Shown: positions 8,226 through 18,046, numbered from the stretch's first letter. The stretch is DNA of 64,000 nt from Desulfovibrio sp. (GCA_030145055.1 JAQYWK010000004.1:510701-574700); one strand, 5' to 3'. The notes: generated by a model from the letters alone, not told the origin. Program-made: numbers and translations.

Positions 8226-9263
8226 ATGCTTTTATCAGAACTTGCAAAGGCTATAGGTCTGACTCTTTCAGGAAAAGATACAGAAATAACCGGAATTAAC
8301 ACTCTGGAACATGCTGGTCCTACTGATCTCACCTTTTTAGCTAATGCTAAATATGAGAGTCAGTTGGACACGACTAAAGCTGCTGCTGTTGTGCTTAGTG
8401 CAGAATATGCAAATAAGGTTGAGTCAGCTATTATAAGTGAAAATCCTTATATGGATTTAGCTAAAGCTATGCATGTTTTTTCTAAGCCTCAGGGGTGTCT
8501 AACAGGCATTCATGAACTGGCTTTTATTCATCCTGATGCTGATGTTGATGAAACTGCAACTGTTTATCCTTTTGCCTTCATTGGGAAAGGAGCTAAAATC
8601 GGGCCTAATACGAAGGTCTTTGCCAGTGCATATATTGGCGAAGATTCAGTTGTCGGTCCAGGTTGTACTCTTTATCCAAATTGCTCTATAATGTCAGGAA
8701 TTGAACTCGGTTCTGGTGTTATAATCCAGCCAGGATCCGTCATCGGCGGTGATGGTTTCGGTTATGCTCAAGTTTCGGGAAAGCATATGAAGATTCCTCA
8801 GATTGGCTCAGTAAAACTAGGCGATCATGTTGAGGTTGGGTCAAATACTACAATTGACCGTGCTGCGCTTGACGTTACCCGTATTGGATCTGGAACTAAA
8901 ATTGATAATCTTGTTCAGATTGCTCACAATGTTGTAACTGGCGATGATTGCTTGATTATTTCACAGTCTGGAATTGCTGGTTCAACGAAGCTTGGCAATA
9001 ATGTTATTTTAGCTGCTCAGGCTGGGCTAGTTGATAATATAACCGTCGGAGACGGTGCTATTATCGGGGCACAGGCAGGAGTTTCGAATAGTGTGCCAGC
9101 TGGATTTGTTGGTTCAGGGTCACCTCTCTTGGAAAGAAGGAATTATTTGAGAAGTTCAATCTCAATTAAAAAGCTACCGGATATGGGACGCAAGCTTTCA
9201 GCTCTCGAAAAACGAATTAAGAAGCTTGAGGCTGCTCTCGAAAAAGGAATCGATAATGACTAA
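8226..9263 (+). CDS. lpxD: UDP-3-O-acylglucosamine N-acyltransferase LpxD
   Basis: Third step of lipid A synthesis: transfers a hydroxyacyl chain from ACP to the 2-amino group of UDP-3-O-acylglucosamine. The 345 residues comprise an N-terminal uridine-binding domain (about 1-100), a left-handed beta-helix of hexapeptide repeats (about 105-305) and a C-terminal helix. The catalytic His lies in [10 protein letters not shown]. It follows skp by 6 bp and overlaps fabZ by 8 bp. Confidence 0.96.
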   Translation: MLLSELAKAIGLTLSGKDTEITGINTLEHAGPTDLTFLANAKYESQLDTTKAAAVVLSAEYANKVESAIISENPYMDLAKAMHVFSKPQGCLTGIHELAFIHPDADVDETATVYPFAFIGKGAKIGPNTKVFASAYIGEDSVVGPGCTLYPNCSIMSGIELGSGVIIQPGSVIGGDGFGYAQVSGKHMKIPQIGSVKLGDHVEVGSNTTIDRAALDVTRIGSGTKIDNLVQIAHNVVTGDDCLIISQSGIAGSTKLGNNVILAAQAGLVDNITVGDGAIIGAQAGVSNSVPAGFVGSGSPLLERRNYLRSSISIKKLPDMGRKLSALEKRIKKLEAALEKGIDND

Positions 9264-9720
9264 AAATAGTGCTGATCTCTTAGATATACAAAAAATTATG
9301 TCCTTGCTGCCTCACCGTTACCCTTTTCTATTGGTGGACAGGATAGAAGAGCTTATTCCTGGTGAGCATATTAAAGCTTATAAAAATGTCACAATCAATG
9401 AACCTTTTTTTCAGGGACATTTTCCTGGTCTACCCGTTATGCCGGGAGTTTTGATCATCGAAGCTCTCGCTCAAGCAGGTGGAATGATAGTCCTTAGCAT
9501 TGATGGAATTGATGTGGAAGATAAAGTGTTTTTGTTTACTGGCATTAATAATGTTAAATTTCGAAGACCTGTAGTCCCTGGTGATAAACTTGAACTTAAT
9601 GTGACCAAGACTCGCAATAAAATGAATATTTGGAAAATGACATGTACGGCTTCAGTTGATGGTGAAATTGCTGCTTCCGGTGAAGTTTCAGCTGCCATCG
9701 TAGACAGGGGGGCATTATAG
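9256..9720 (+). CDS. fabZ: 3-hydroxyacyl-ACP dehydratase FabZ
   Basis: Dehydrates 3-hydroxyacyl-ACP in type II fatty acid synthesis and so competes with LpxA/LpxD for the hydroxyacyl donor. The 154 residues have a hot-dog fold. The motifs are [13 protein letters not shown] and [20 protein letters not shown], containing the catalytic His and Glu. The ATG at 9256 is chosen because AAGGA lies 8 bases upstream and the family begins here. An in-frame start at 9226 would lie well inside lpxD. It overlaps lpxD by 8 bp and lpxA by one base. Confidence 0.96.
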   Translation: MTKNSADLLDIQKIMSLLPHRYPFLLVDRIEELIPGEHIKAYKNVTINEPFFQGHFPGLPVMPGVLIIEALAQAGGMIVLSIDGIDVEDKVFLFTGINNVKFRRPVVPGDKLELNVTKTRNKMNIWKMTCTASVDGEIAASGEVSAAIVDRGAL

Positions 9721-10517
9721 TGACAACAGGCATTCATCCAACCGCAATTGTCTCTCCCGGAGCCAAAATCGGCGAAAATGTCACTATTGGGCCTTTTTGT
9801 GTTGTTGAAGATAATACTGTTATCGGCGATAACTGTTTTTTGGATTCTTATGTGCAGATTAAGTCTTTCACCCGCATGGGGAAGGATAATTCAATACACT
9901 CAAATGCAGTTCTCGGAGATGCTCCTCAGGACCTCGGTTTTAAGGGAGACGAAACAACTCTTGTGATTGGAGATAATAATATTTTCAGAGAGTTTGTTAC
10001 TGTGAACCGTGGAACGGTTAAAGGTGGCGGTTGTACTCGCATCGCTGATAAATGCATGCTCATGGCATATGTGCATGTTGCCCATGACTGTTCGCTCGGT
10101 AACAATGTTATTATTGCAAATTCTTCAAACCTAGCCGGGCACGTTGAGGTTGGTGATCATGTCACGATTAGTGGTATGTCGGGTATTCATCAGTTCGTTC
10201 GTATCGGAGAATATGCATTTCTTGGTGGTATGTCAGGTTTTGCGAAAGATCTACCTCCTTATATGCTGGCGACCGGTGTGCGCGGGGTTCTGCATGGACC
10301 CAATTCTATAGGACTTAGAAGGCATGGGTTTAATTCTAAAACTTGCATGGCTATCAAAAAAGCATATAGAATAATTTTTCGTTCTGGACTTACTCGTGAT
10401 GAGTCTCTCGAAATGGCTGAAAGTGAACTCGGAAGTGTTCCTGAAGTCATGAAGCTGATAAAATTTATTCGCGAAAGCGAACGTGGAGTATGTCCGGCGG
10501 ATCGCGGACCTGAATAG
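9720..10517 (+). CDS. lpxA: UDP-N-acetylglucosamine O-acyltransferase LpxA
   Basis: First enzyme of lipid A synthesis: acylates the 3-OH of UDP-GlcNAc. The 265-residue product is a left-handed beta-helix (about 4-190) with a C-terminal helical domain. The catalytic His is in HVAHDCSLGNN. Translation starts at a GTG whose first base is the last base of the fabZ stop. A G-rich ribosome site lies at 9705-9711. Confidence 0.96.
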   Translation: MTTGIHPTAIVSPGAKIGENVTIGPFCVVEDNTVIGDNCFLDSYVQIKSFTRMGKDNSIHSNAVLGDAPQDLGFKGDETTLVIGDNNIFREFVTVNRGTVKGGGCTRIADKCMLMAYVHVAHDCSLGNNVIIANSSNLAGHVEVGDHVTISGMSGIHQFVRIGEYAFLGGMSGFAKDLPPYMLATGVRGVLHGPNSIGLRRHGFNSKTCMAIKKAYRIIFRSGLTRDESLEMAESELGSVPEVMKLIKFIRESERGVCPADRGPE

Positions 10518-10520
10518 TTT

Positions 10521-11348
10521 ATGAGCACTGTTGAAACCATAGGACTTATTGCCGGAGGGGGACAATTCCCCCTTTTGGTTGCTAAAGGAGCTGCTGCACT
10601 GGGACACCGTGTTGTGGCTGTTTCTTTTAAAGGGCACTCAAACGATGATGTCCATGATATCGTGGATAATTGGAAGGAACTTAAGCTTGGTCAACTAACT
10701 AAGCTCGTCAATTTTTTCCTTGAAAACGGTGTCACGCAAGTTGTTATGGCTGGTACAATCAGTAAGCCCAAAGCTTTTGATATGCGTCCTGATTTACGCA
10801 CGGCGAAAATGCTTTTCAGACTTGCTACAAAGGGCGATGATGTGCTTCTCAGGGCTATTACTCGTGAGTTTGAATCTGATGGTTTTAAAGTCGTAGGACC
10901 GCACGTTTATGCTCCAGAATTACTTACTCCCTGTGGTTTATTAACCAAGCGCGCACCAAACGAAATGGAAGCTAATGATTTGATTGTTGGCTGGAAAAGT
11001 GCACGTGAATTAGGGCGCCTTGACATCGGTCAGTGCGTTGTCGTGAAGGACGGGGTCATTACTGCTGTAGAAGCCATCGAGGGGACTGATGCCGCTGTAA
11101 AACGCGGATGCTCCCATGGTGGTAAAGGGTGTACAATCGTCAAGGTCTTTAAACCTGGACAAGAGGACCGTGTCGACATGCCTTCAATCGGTTTTAGAAC
11201 TGTTCAAGGTATGACAGAAAACGGTGCAACTTGCCTTGGTGTTGAAGCCGGGAAAAGTCTTTTTTTTGATTTGGAAAAATCTATTCAGTTTGCAAATAAA
11301 AATAAAATTACCATAGTTGGACTTACTGACGAATGGTTCGCAGAATAG
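10521..11348 (+). CDS. lpxI: UDP-2,3-diacylglucosamine pyrophosphatase LpxI
   Basis: Hydrolyses UDP-2,3-diacylglucosamine to lipid X, replacing LpxH. The 275 residues match the LpxI (DUF1009) family: an N-terminal domain opening IGLIAGGGQFPLLVA and a C-terminal domain with the conserved GCSHGGKGC and GFRTVQGM-type segments. It starts 3 bp after lpxA and is the last gene of the run before a hairpin. Position and family agree. Confidence 0.93.
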   Translation: MSTVETIGLIAGGGQFPLLVAKGAAALGHRVVAVSFKGHSNDDVHDIVDNWKELKLGQLTKLVNFFLENGVTQVVMAGTISKPKAFDMRPDLRTAKMLFRLATKGDDVLLRAITREFESDGFKVVGPHVYAPELLTPCGLLTKRAPNEMEANDLIVGWKSARELGRLDIGQCVVVKDGVITAVEAIEGTDAAVKRGCSHGGKGCTIVKVFKPGQEDRVDMPSIGFRTVQGMTENGATCLGVEAGKSLFFDLEKSIQFANKNKITIVGLTDEWFAE

Positions 11349-11388
11349 TAGTTTCTATTATTAACAATTCTATTCTTTTGGAATTATC

Positions 11389-11420
11389 AAGGTGCGCATA
11401 AAATATTATATACGCACCTT
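11389..11420. terminator. Hairpin between convergent lpxI and MinD genes
   Basis: AAGGTGCG at 11389-11396 pairs with CGCACCTT at 11413-11420, with three more pairs after one mismatch. It probably acts as a shared terminator, although the T tracts are weak. Confidence 0.55.
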
Positions 11421-11465
11421 GTTTATAATCAAATCTCATATACAAACAGGCTAAACAATTTCCTG

Positions 11466-12329
11466 TTATGCCATAAGCTTCTTCTCTAGTTCTTTCCAAA
11501 TCTCTTCAACTTTTGCACCTAGTCCCTCTGGGTCATACTCTACTGCTGATTGCCCCGCAATTTGGGCCTTTGTAAATCCAATATCGTATGGAAGTTCTCC
11601 CGCAATACTAATTTCTTTTTCCAGACAGAAAACTTTGATCTCGTTTTCCTGATTTGCGTTAATGCCGCATTTATTTATAATTACCATTGATGGAATCTTA
11701 AAATGTTCAGTCAGCTTGTAGACACGCTTCAAATCATGCAGTGCTGTTATGGTTGGCTCTGCCACGAAAACAGCAAGGTCAGCATTCGTAAGTGACGCAA
11801 TTACGGGACATCCAATACCTGGAGATCCGTCTACGATCACAATTTCGGCTTCTTCAATTTCACCCGCGGCCGTCGATGCATTTCGTACAGTTGTCACAAG
11901 CTTACCGGAGTTTTCTTCACCTATGCCTAGTGCTGCATGAATCAATGTTCCAAATCTTGTACTTGATTTAAACCACTTTCCGCAGTTTCTAGGTTCTTCA
12001 GTTACCGCTCCAGCCGGGCAGACAAAAGAACATACTCCGCATCCTTCGCATTTTTCAGGTAATATTTTGAACTCATCTGAAATAGCTTCGAAGTTACAGT
12101 TATCAATGCACAGTCCACATTGTGTACAGATGTCTAGATCAATAGATGGACGTTCGCCACTTATAAAGTCGTGCTCTTCAACGATTGTAGGTTTTAAAAT
12201 TAAGTGAAGGTCTGCCGCGTCTACATCGCAGTCTGCAAGGACTTTTTTGGGTCCGATCGAGCTCAGGGCTGAAACTATACTTGTCTTACCTGTTCCGCCT
12301 TTACCGCTGATCACTACTATTTGTTTCAC
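11466..12329 (-). CDS. MinD/NubP-type P-loop ATPase with 2[4Fe-4S] ferredoxin insert (second gene)
   Basis: The 287 residues begin with a deviant Walker A motif (SGKGGTGKTS) of the SIMIBI/MinD class. A bacterial ferredoxin insert follows at about 65-115, with CTQCGLCIDNC and CEGCGVCSFVC. The switch region GSPGIGCPVI is as in Mrp/NBP35-like proteins. Such ATPases occur in pairs in anaerobes, and a role in Fe-S or metal cofactor handling is usually proposed without firm proof. Its start directly follows the stop of its paralogue (0 bp), so the two are co-expressed and may form a heterodimer. Confidence 0.88.
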   Translation of the reverse strand: MKQIVVISGKGGTGKTSIVSALSSIGPKKVLADCDVDAADLHLILKPTIVEEHDFISGERPSIDLDICTQCGLCIDNCNFEAISDEFKILPEKCEGCGVCSFVCPAGAVTEEPRNCGKWFKSSTRFGTLIHAALGIGEENSGKLVTTVRNASTAAGEIEEAEIVIVDGSPGIGCPVIASLTNADLAVFVAEPTITALHDLKRVYKLTEHFKIPSMVIINKCGINANQENEIKVFCLEKEISIAGELPYDIGFTKAQIAGQSAVEYDPEGLGAKVEEIWKELEKKLMA

Positions 12330-13190
12330 TTATTCAACCTCGTTTACGATGTTTTGAATGGAGCCCCAAATTTTAGATAATTCATTTTTATATCCAGGGA
12401 TTGATTCATATAAAAGACCACCGTCTGAGTAGATGATTGCAGCGTCACGATTATTTGGAAGAGATCCAAGTAGTGTGATGTTTTTATCCTTTAGATATTT
12501 TTCAACTCTATCATCACCCATTCCCGCGCGATTTATGATTACACCATATGGCTGATTGAGGGTTTCAACGAGTTGTACTGCAAGATCAAGATCATGCAGG
12601 CCAAATGGGGTCGGTTCGGTAACCAATACAACAAAATCTGCTCCATCAATTGATTCAACTACAGGGCATGATGTCCCGGGAGGGCAGTCTAAAATGTTGA
12701 CTTCTGCCTTTGGTGAGATCGTTTTCACCGCTTTAATAAGTGGTGGAGACATTGCTTCCCCAATCCTTAGCAAGCCTTTTGTGAAGTCAATATTACCTGA
12801 CTTTCCTTGTGATGTTGTACCAATCATTCTCTCGCCTTTTCCTACGGCATTTACGGGACATGCTAATTCGCATAATCCACAACCATGACATAGTTCAGAG
12901 AAAACCATTACAGAATCTACCATCCAAATCAGTGATTTGAATCGGCAAAGTTCAATGCATTTTTTGCATGATTCTCCAAGGCACGCGTCTTCATCAATCT
13001 TTGGCACAGCGATATGTTCATTTATTTCAGGGGATAGTGACGGGTTAAGGAAGAGGTGAGCATTGGGCTCCTCTACATCGCAGTCTGTAAAACTGACCGT
13101 GACCCCGAGTGAATCAATAAAGGATGCAATGTTAACTGCAATCGTGGTTTTTCCTGTACCACCTTTGCCGCTTGCGATTGCTATTTGCAT
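12330..13190 (-). CDS. MinD/NubP-type P-loop ATPase with 2[4Fe-4S] ferredoxin insert (first gene)
   Basis: Paralogue of the gene at 11466-12329, with the same length class (286 residues) and layout. Walker A is SGKGGTGKTT. The ferredoxin-type insert at about 65-115 has CLGESCKKCIELC, a first cluster with wider Cys spacing than its partner, and CHGCGLCELAC. The switch motif is DCPPGTSCPV. A ribosome site (CAGGA) precedes the ATG. It is the upstream member of the pair and follows the small Gly-rich gene and a hairpin. Function is unproven; iron-sulfur or cofactor insertion is inference from family. Confidence 0.88.
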   Translation of the reverse strand: MQIAIASGKGGTGKTTIAVNIASFIDSLGVTVSFTDCDVEEPNAHLFLNPSLSPEINEHIAVPKIDEDACLGESCKKCIELCRFKSLIWMVDSVMVFSELCHGCGLCELACPVNAVGKGERMIGTTSQGKSGNIDFTKGLLRIGEAMSPPLIKAVKTISPKAEVNILDCPPGTSCPVVESIDGADFVVLVTEPTPFGLHDLDLAVQLVETLNQPYGVIINRAGMGDDRVEKYLKDKNITLLGSLPNNRDAAIIYSDGGLLYESIPGYKNELSKIWGSIQNIVNEVE

Positions 13191-13217
13191 ATATAATTCC
13201 TGTTTATTCTGGTTATT

Positions 13218-13251
13218 AAATCAAGGTGCATTCGTGTATGCACCTTGATTT
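13218..13251 (-). terminator. Intercistronic hairpin
   Basis: A perfect 14-bp inverted repeat with a 6-base loop lies between the small Gly-rich gene and the MinD pair. No strong T run follows on the minus strand, so it may be an attenuator or RNA stabiliser rather than a full stop. Its AAGGTGC arm is also present in the hairpin at 11389-11420. Confidence 0.55.
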
Positions 13252-13258
13252 AGGTTGT

Positions 13259-13504
13259 TTATTTTTGTGCTTCTGATCTTAGTCTTTCATTTTCAGCTTC
13301 AAGATCTCGAATTCGTTGTTCCAAATCATTATTATCAGGTTGTGAGTCCGTGGAATTGAATGTGTTTGATCTCATGCAGGACCCGTCTCTGCGTCCAAGT
13401 CCCAGGCCACGTCCTTGGCCGCCTCTTTGGGATTGTCCGCTATTGCGTCCCTGACCATTATTCATACTTCCGGAGCCACCTTGATTTCTGTTAGATACTG
13501 GCAT
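13259..13504 (-). CDS. Small Gly/Arg/Gln-rich protein with C-terminal coiled coil (DUF5320-like)
   Basis: The 81-residue product has a Gly/Asn/Gln/Arg-rich N-terminal half with GRGLGLGRRDGSCMRS and a heptad-like C-terminal end (LEQRIRDLEAENERLRSE). This layout resembles the small DUF5320-type proteins found beside MinD-family Fe-S ATPases in anaerobes. The single Cys and absence of an MGPMTGRG motif make the family match imperfect. A possible ribosome site (TAGGAG) precedes the ATG. It is probably co-transcribed with the ATPase pair. Function unknown. Confidence 0.7.
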   Translation of the reverse strand: MPVSNRNQGGSGSMNNGQGRNSGQSQRGGQGRGLGLGRRDGSCMRSNTFNSTDSQPDNNDLEQRIRDLEAENERLRSEAQK

Positions 13505-13693
13505 TGTTTTGCTCCTATAAATTAGTTACTGATAATTAGCACTTAGCAACTGCTGTGCCTTTGTGTAAAAATAATATAATACAGATGCTTGCTGAAGTTG
13601 AGGTTATACTAATACAACCATGAGGGCGCATAATTAGCCTTGTTTTTAGTGTATTGAATCAAAATTAGTCCGGTTATTTAAAAGGTATATGAA

Positions 13694-14545
13694 ATGAAAA
13701 CTCAGTTAGATTGTTTGCCGTGTTTTTTAAATATGGCTTTGAGCGGTATTCGAAAGGCTTGTCCGGGGCAGTACGATGTTCATGAAAAAGTAATTCGGGC
13801 ATGGGCGAAGGGTTTTGCTGAGGCTGATCTAACTGAGTCTCCACCTTCGATTGCAGGCAGATTTTTTAGAATGACGTCAGAGTATATCGGGGATGTCGAT
13901 ATATTTAAGGATCAAAAGGATGAAGCAAACAAGCGTGTTCTTGAGCTTCTTCCTAAAATATCAAAAACGGTGCTTGCCAGTGAAGACCCCTTGTTAGCTG
14001 CAATTGGGGTGTCAATTATTGGTAATTATATGGACTGCGCTCTTATGGATCAGTTTGATTGGGAAGTTGAACTTGGGGATCTTGAGCAGGATATTGATCG
14101 TAATCTTTTTGCTGATTTTATGGTAAAAGTTCGCGCAGGTAAGTCGCTGTTGATTCTAGGCGATAATGCTGGAGAAATCGGGCTGGACACGATCTTAGTT
14201 AAATTATTGCAAGCGGAAGGTGTTAATGTCACTTACGCGGTTCGCGGAAGTAATATACTTAATGATGCCACTGTAGTAGATGCCAAGTTTGTGGGGATGA
14301 CTGATATCTGCGAGGTTATTACTTCAGGAGTAGATACACCGGGGACGGTGCTCAATAGATGCAGCGTAGATTTTCGTGAGCGTCTAAAGTCCGATCCTGT
14401 GGTGCTGAGCAAAGGGCAAGGTAATTTCGAGTCACTTTGGTCCGTTATGCCCGATGTTTTTTACGCTTTTAAAGTTAAGTGTCCTGTTGTTGCCCGGCTT
14501 ACAGGGCATCCTATGAAAACTTCCTTATTTTGCCGTGAAAAGTGA
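13694..14545 (+). CDS. DUF89 (ARMT1-like) metal-dependent phosphatase
   Basis: The 283 residues match the prokaryotic DUF89 family, thought to be metal-dependent damage-control phosphatases acting on aberrant phosphometabolites. Family motifs seen: the N-terminal CLPCFL, the metal-site segment GDNAGEIGLD (about 156-165), RGSNILNDAT, and KGQGNFESLW. It is divergent from the MinD cluster and has no downstream partner. The CLPC pair near the N-terminus and the C-terminal Cys residues may bind metal. The substrate is unknown. Confidence 0.85.
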   Translation: MKTQLDCLPCFLNMALSGIRKACPGQYDVHEKVIRAWAKGFAEADLTESPPSIAGRFFRMTSEYIGDVDIFKDQKDEANKRVLELLPKISKTVLASEDPLLAAIGVSIIGNYMDCALMDQFDWEVELGDLEQDIDRNLFADFMVKVRAGKSLLILGDNAGEIGLDTILVKLLQAEGVNVTYAVRGSNILNDATVVDAKFVGMTDICEVITSGVDTPGTVLNRCSVDFRERLKSDPVVLSKGQGNFESLWSVMPDVFYAFKVKCPVVARLTGHPMKTSLFCREK

Positions 14546-14712
14546 TTTTCAAAAGCTACTTGTTCAAAGTATATAAGATTACCCTCTATCTTTAGCATAA
14601 GATCGCATTAGGTAGCGTTTTTTTAGTTGATGTGCTTTACCTTTAGTAAGGTTATGCCGTATCTAAGTTGTATCGTTAATAAAATATATTAAGTGGATAT
14701 AAGAGATTTTCA

Positions 14713-17700
14713 GTGCTGAGTAGAGTAAAAAAAATATTCTGGATTATATTCCTTCTCTTTGACCTGTGCTTGCTTTCAGCAATTGTGGGCGGTGTTTACT
14801 ATGCTGAATCAGATGGTCCACGCCGCGAACTGGAAGTTTATCTTAGCGATCTTTCCGGTCGTAATTTTGATTTTGAAGAGAACCTTGATTTTGTTTTTTT
14901 TCCATGGCTTGGCGTTCAAACTGGATCTTTTTCCGTTTCTTCCGCTCCTTCTGAGAGATATCCGCATCAGTTGATAGTAAAAAACGCAGACTTCAGAGTA
15001 AAATTACTCCCTCTTTTACGGGGTGTTTTTGACGTAGATACTATAATCGTTGATTCGCCTCTTTTGCGCGTGGATAGGGGAGAAGATGGTCTATTAAATT
15101 TGCCTATAGTGGAACAGTCTTCGGACGATTCAAAAAATGATGGTTTAGAAAGGTTTTTGTCTCATCTGTCCGTTCGAGGCGTAAGTGTCCAAAACGCTAC
15201 CTTTATATACTGTGACGTTGTAAGCAAAAATGAATTTGCTTTTTCTGGAATAGACGTCAGGACTGGACCTCTAAGGGCAGAGCAGCCTATTGCGTTTGAT
15301 ATAAAAGCAATTTTAGATACCGATTTTCTAGCTGTTAAAGCTTTCAGCAATGTTAAGGGTTTATTGCATTTATCCTTGGAAGATAAAACCATATCTTTGT
15401 CTGACATGTCTTGTTCACTAAAGGTGGAAAGTGAAAAAGCCTTGGGTACTGATGGCATTATTGAGGGTATCGCTGGACTTGATTTTGATTTGAACGAGGG
15501 ACGCGTTGATGTGAAAGGACTGGTTATGCAGGGGTTAGGTGTTCGCCTTACAGGGGCGGCTGTCTTCAAAAATATTTACGATTCACCTGATTTAACTGGG
15601 AGCCTCAAGTCTACGAAGTTTGATCCTAAATCACTGTTATCAAGATTTCTCCCAAAAACAATTCCACCGGAATTTGATAAGATACTTAATTCGGCCTCTA
15701 TTTCTGTTTCATTTCATTCCACGATGCAGAAAACTGAAGTTAAGGATCTGAAATTAGCCATTGATGACACATTGCTTAGAGGTGAATTTTCTCTACAGGA
15801 TTATGATAATCCATGGGCGGAATTTAATCTGAGAGCTGATAGCATTGTTTTGGATTCTTACGCAAAACTTTTTGCTCTCCGTAGATCTTCTCTACGGAAT
15901 CAAAACGGTACGCAGGGAAATAACTTTCAGGTAGAAAAAGAGCATCCGTTTAAAAACCTTGTAATTGCAGATCTTGTACGCCGTATTCCATGCAATGGTA
16001 AAGTTGAGGTCGGTAAGCTTGTTTATGACGGGTTGCGTATGGATAATTGTCGTTTGTCCATTTCTCCAGGACCAAAAGTAGCAAGCATCAGTATTGAAAA
16101 TGGCGCCTACCTTGATGGTAAATTTTTAATTAAAGCGGACCTTGCATTTGATAGTTCCAAACAAAAGGACACCCTTTATTTGGCAGGAGCTGGCTCGATT
16201 TCTCCTGTTTCGCTGAAACTAATACCTCTCAAAATTGATGGGCTTAAAATTAGATCTGGTAAAGCTGAATTTATGCTAGGTAAATTAAGTTCCAGCGGAA
16301 AAACATTGGGCGAGATTGTGAGAAATATTAAATCAGATATTTCTATTGATAGTAAGTCAGTCATTGCTTCTTTGAATTACAAAGACATACCTGAGCAGTT
16401 TCGGGAATTGCATGTTAAGAGCTTGCAGCTTGGAATCAAAGGAGCTCCACTCACGACATCTATTATCGAAGGGATGGCTGGGCGAAACCTAAAGATGAGC
16501 TTATCATGTGCTCTGGCAAATCCGGCAGTCGCTGTAAAGGGTAATTTCTCAGGAAATGTGTTTGCTACACGAAGAGCTATCCGAGATGTTTATCTTAAAG
16601 ATAGTAAACTTGATTTTTCAATTGAAGGTAAGGATGTTCCACTTATTAAGAGCAAAATAGCGCTGACATGTACCGGGGATGGATCTCTTAAACAGCAAAG
16701 CATCAAGCTGGATTCTTTTAGCTTATCTAGCGGAAAGGTTAAAATTACTGGGAATATTGAAGCTAAAAGAATTGGTAGCGAAACGGCTACAGTTCAAGGT
16801 CGGTTGCTGGTTCCGCAGACAAACCTTGCACATGTGTTTAAACTTTTCGGTGTAAAAAAGCCCGCAACGCAAGACCCTTCCGCGTTTAATTCTTTTACCC
16901 TTGATAGTTTATTTAGTGTTAATGGCGAGAATGTAAATCTTCGTATCAATAAATGTAAGTTAGACGGTTCAACGGCCAAAGGGACTATAGAACTTGCAAA
17001 CTTTAAAAAGCCAACTATCAGTTTTATTTTGGATGCTGATGATGTGGATGTTGATATGTTTTTACCTCCCAATGATGAAGCAGTCACAAGTGAATCTGTT
17101 TCAGACGGGAGAACGGCTCAAAAGGTTCCTGAGTGGAAATTCCCTGAAACATTTTTGAATTCAATAAATGCTAGCGGAAAAGTTAAGTGCGATTCTTTCA
17201 GGATTTTTGACTTTGCAGGTAATAAAATCAGTGCGAACATTAACATGCGAGATTCCGTAATTGATATTAATAACATTAAAGGCGGGTTTCATGAAGGTAA
17301 TGTTGCAGGTAAATTGTCACTTGGTCTTAAAAACAGTACGGTTGCTTTGAATACGGATATTGAGGCTAGAGCATTTCAGGCAGGGCATTTTTTTGAAGAT
17401 TATGTTGGCAGCCGATATGTGACAGGACTTGCTGATGTTTCTGTGAAACTAAGTGGTCATTCAACTGCAAATATAGATTTTATAAACACTTTAGGCGGCC
17501 ACTTTGCTGCGAAAATTGTAGACGGCTCATATTTGTTTTCGAGCGTACCCGTTAACGATAGCACTGCAGTAAAAATTAACACTGCGCCCAATAAGGTTAA
17601 TGGATCTAAGGCGCCCAAGCCTACAAAATTTTCGATTATGGAAGGGACAATATATGGTGATAAAGGGGCCTTTGTTGTTAAAAAGTTCCTGTTGAAAACG

Positions 17701-17976
17701 GCTTATCTCACGGCAGTGGGACGTGGTGGATTTAATATTCCCGAAGATTCAATTGATATTTATGTTGATGCCGATATCATACAGCTACCGAATTTATACC
17801 TTAAGCTCGTTAATTCACTTTTTGACGCAATGTCCGGTGTAAATGTTACTGTCACCGGTAAGTTGACTGACCCTGATGTTAATGTTCAAGGGATGCAGCG
17901 TTGGGGTGATGTCTTTAAAGACGTTCTTGGTGTACCGGAGCAGTCCTTTAAGTTTTTTAGGAACTATATATTCTGA
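14713..17976 (+). CDS. AsmA-family giant envelope protein
   Basis: The 1087 residues start with an N-in transmembrane helix (about 7-30), followed by a long repetitive beta-rich periplasmic region and a C-terminal AsmA domain (about 930-1080, including KLTDPDVNVQG). AsmA-like proteins form beta-groove bridges that carry phospholipids to the outer membrane or affect its assembly. This one is of the TamB/YhdP-like size class but has no TamB DUF490 end. The start is a GTG. The 167 bp upstream contain no clear hairpin. The gene stands alone on the plus strand before yihY. Confidence 0.86.
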   Translation: MLSRVKKIFWIIFLLFDLCLLSAIVGGVYYAESDGPRRELEVYLSDLSGRNFDFEENLDFVFFPWLGVQTGSFSVSSAPSERYPHQLIVKNADFRVKLLPLLRGVFDVDTIIVDSPLLRVDRGEDGLLNLPIVEQSSDDSKNDGLERFLSHLSVRGVSVQNATFIYCDVVSKNEFAFSGIDVRTGPLRAEQPIAFDIKAILDTDFLAVKAFSNVKGLLHLSLEDKTISLSDMSCSLKVESEKALGTDGIIEGIAGLDFDLNEGRVDVKGLVMQGLGVRLTGAAVFKNIYDSPDLTGSLKSTKFDPKSLLSRFLPKTIPPEFDKILNSASISVSFHSTMQKTEVKDLKLAIDDTLLRGEFSLQDYDNPWAEFNLRADSIVLDSYAKLFALRRSSLRNQNGTQGNNFQVEKEHPFKNLVIADLVRRIPCNGKVEVGKLVYDGLRMDNCRLSISPGPKVASISIENGAYLDGKFLIKADLAFDSSKQKDTLYLAGAGSISPVSLKLIPLKIDGLKIRSGKAEFMLGKLSSSGKTLGEIVRNIKSDISIDSKSVIASLNYKDIPEQFRELHVKSLQLGIKGAPLTTSIIEGMAGRNLKMSLSCALANPAVAVKGNFSGNVFATRRAIRDVYLKDSKLDFSIEGKDVPLIKSKIALTCTGDGSLKQQSIKLDSFSLSSGKVKITGNIEAKRIGSETATVQGRLLVPQTNLAHVFKLFGVKKPATQDPSAFNSFTLDSLFSVNGENVNLRINKCKLDGSTAKGTIELANFKKPTISFILDADDVDVDMFLPPNDEAVTSESVSDGRTAQKVPEWKFPETFLNSINASGKVKCDSFRIFDFAGNKISANINMRDSVIDINNIKGGFHEGNVAGKLSLGLKNSTVALNTDIEARAFQAGHFFEDYVGSRYVTGLADVSVKLSGHSTANIDFINTLGGHFAAKIVDGSYLFSSVPVNDSTAVKINTAPNKVNGSKAPKPTKFSIMEGTIYGDKGAFVVKKFLLKTAYLTAVGRGGFNIPEDSIDIYVDADIIQLPNLYLKLVNSLFDAMSGVNVTVTGKLTDPDVNVQGMQRWGDVFKDVLGVPEQSFKFFRNYIF

Positions 17977-18046
17977 CATGGTTGTCCACTAAATTGCATT
18001 TTTAAGTCGTTTGTTGTTGTGGATGTAATTTCTAAGGAGGCTCTTG

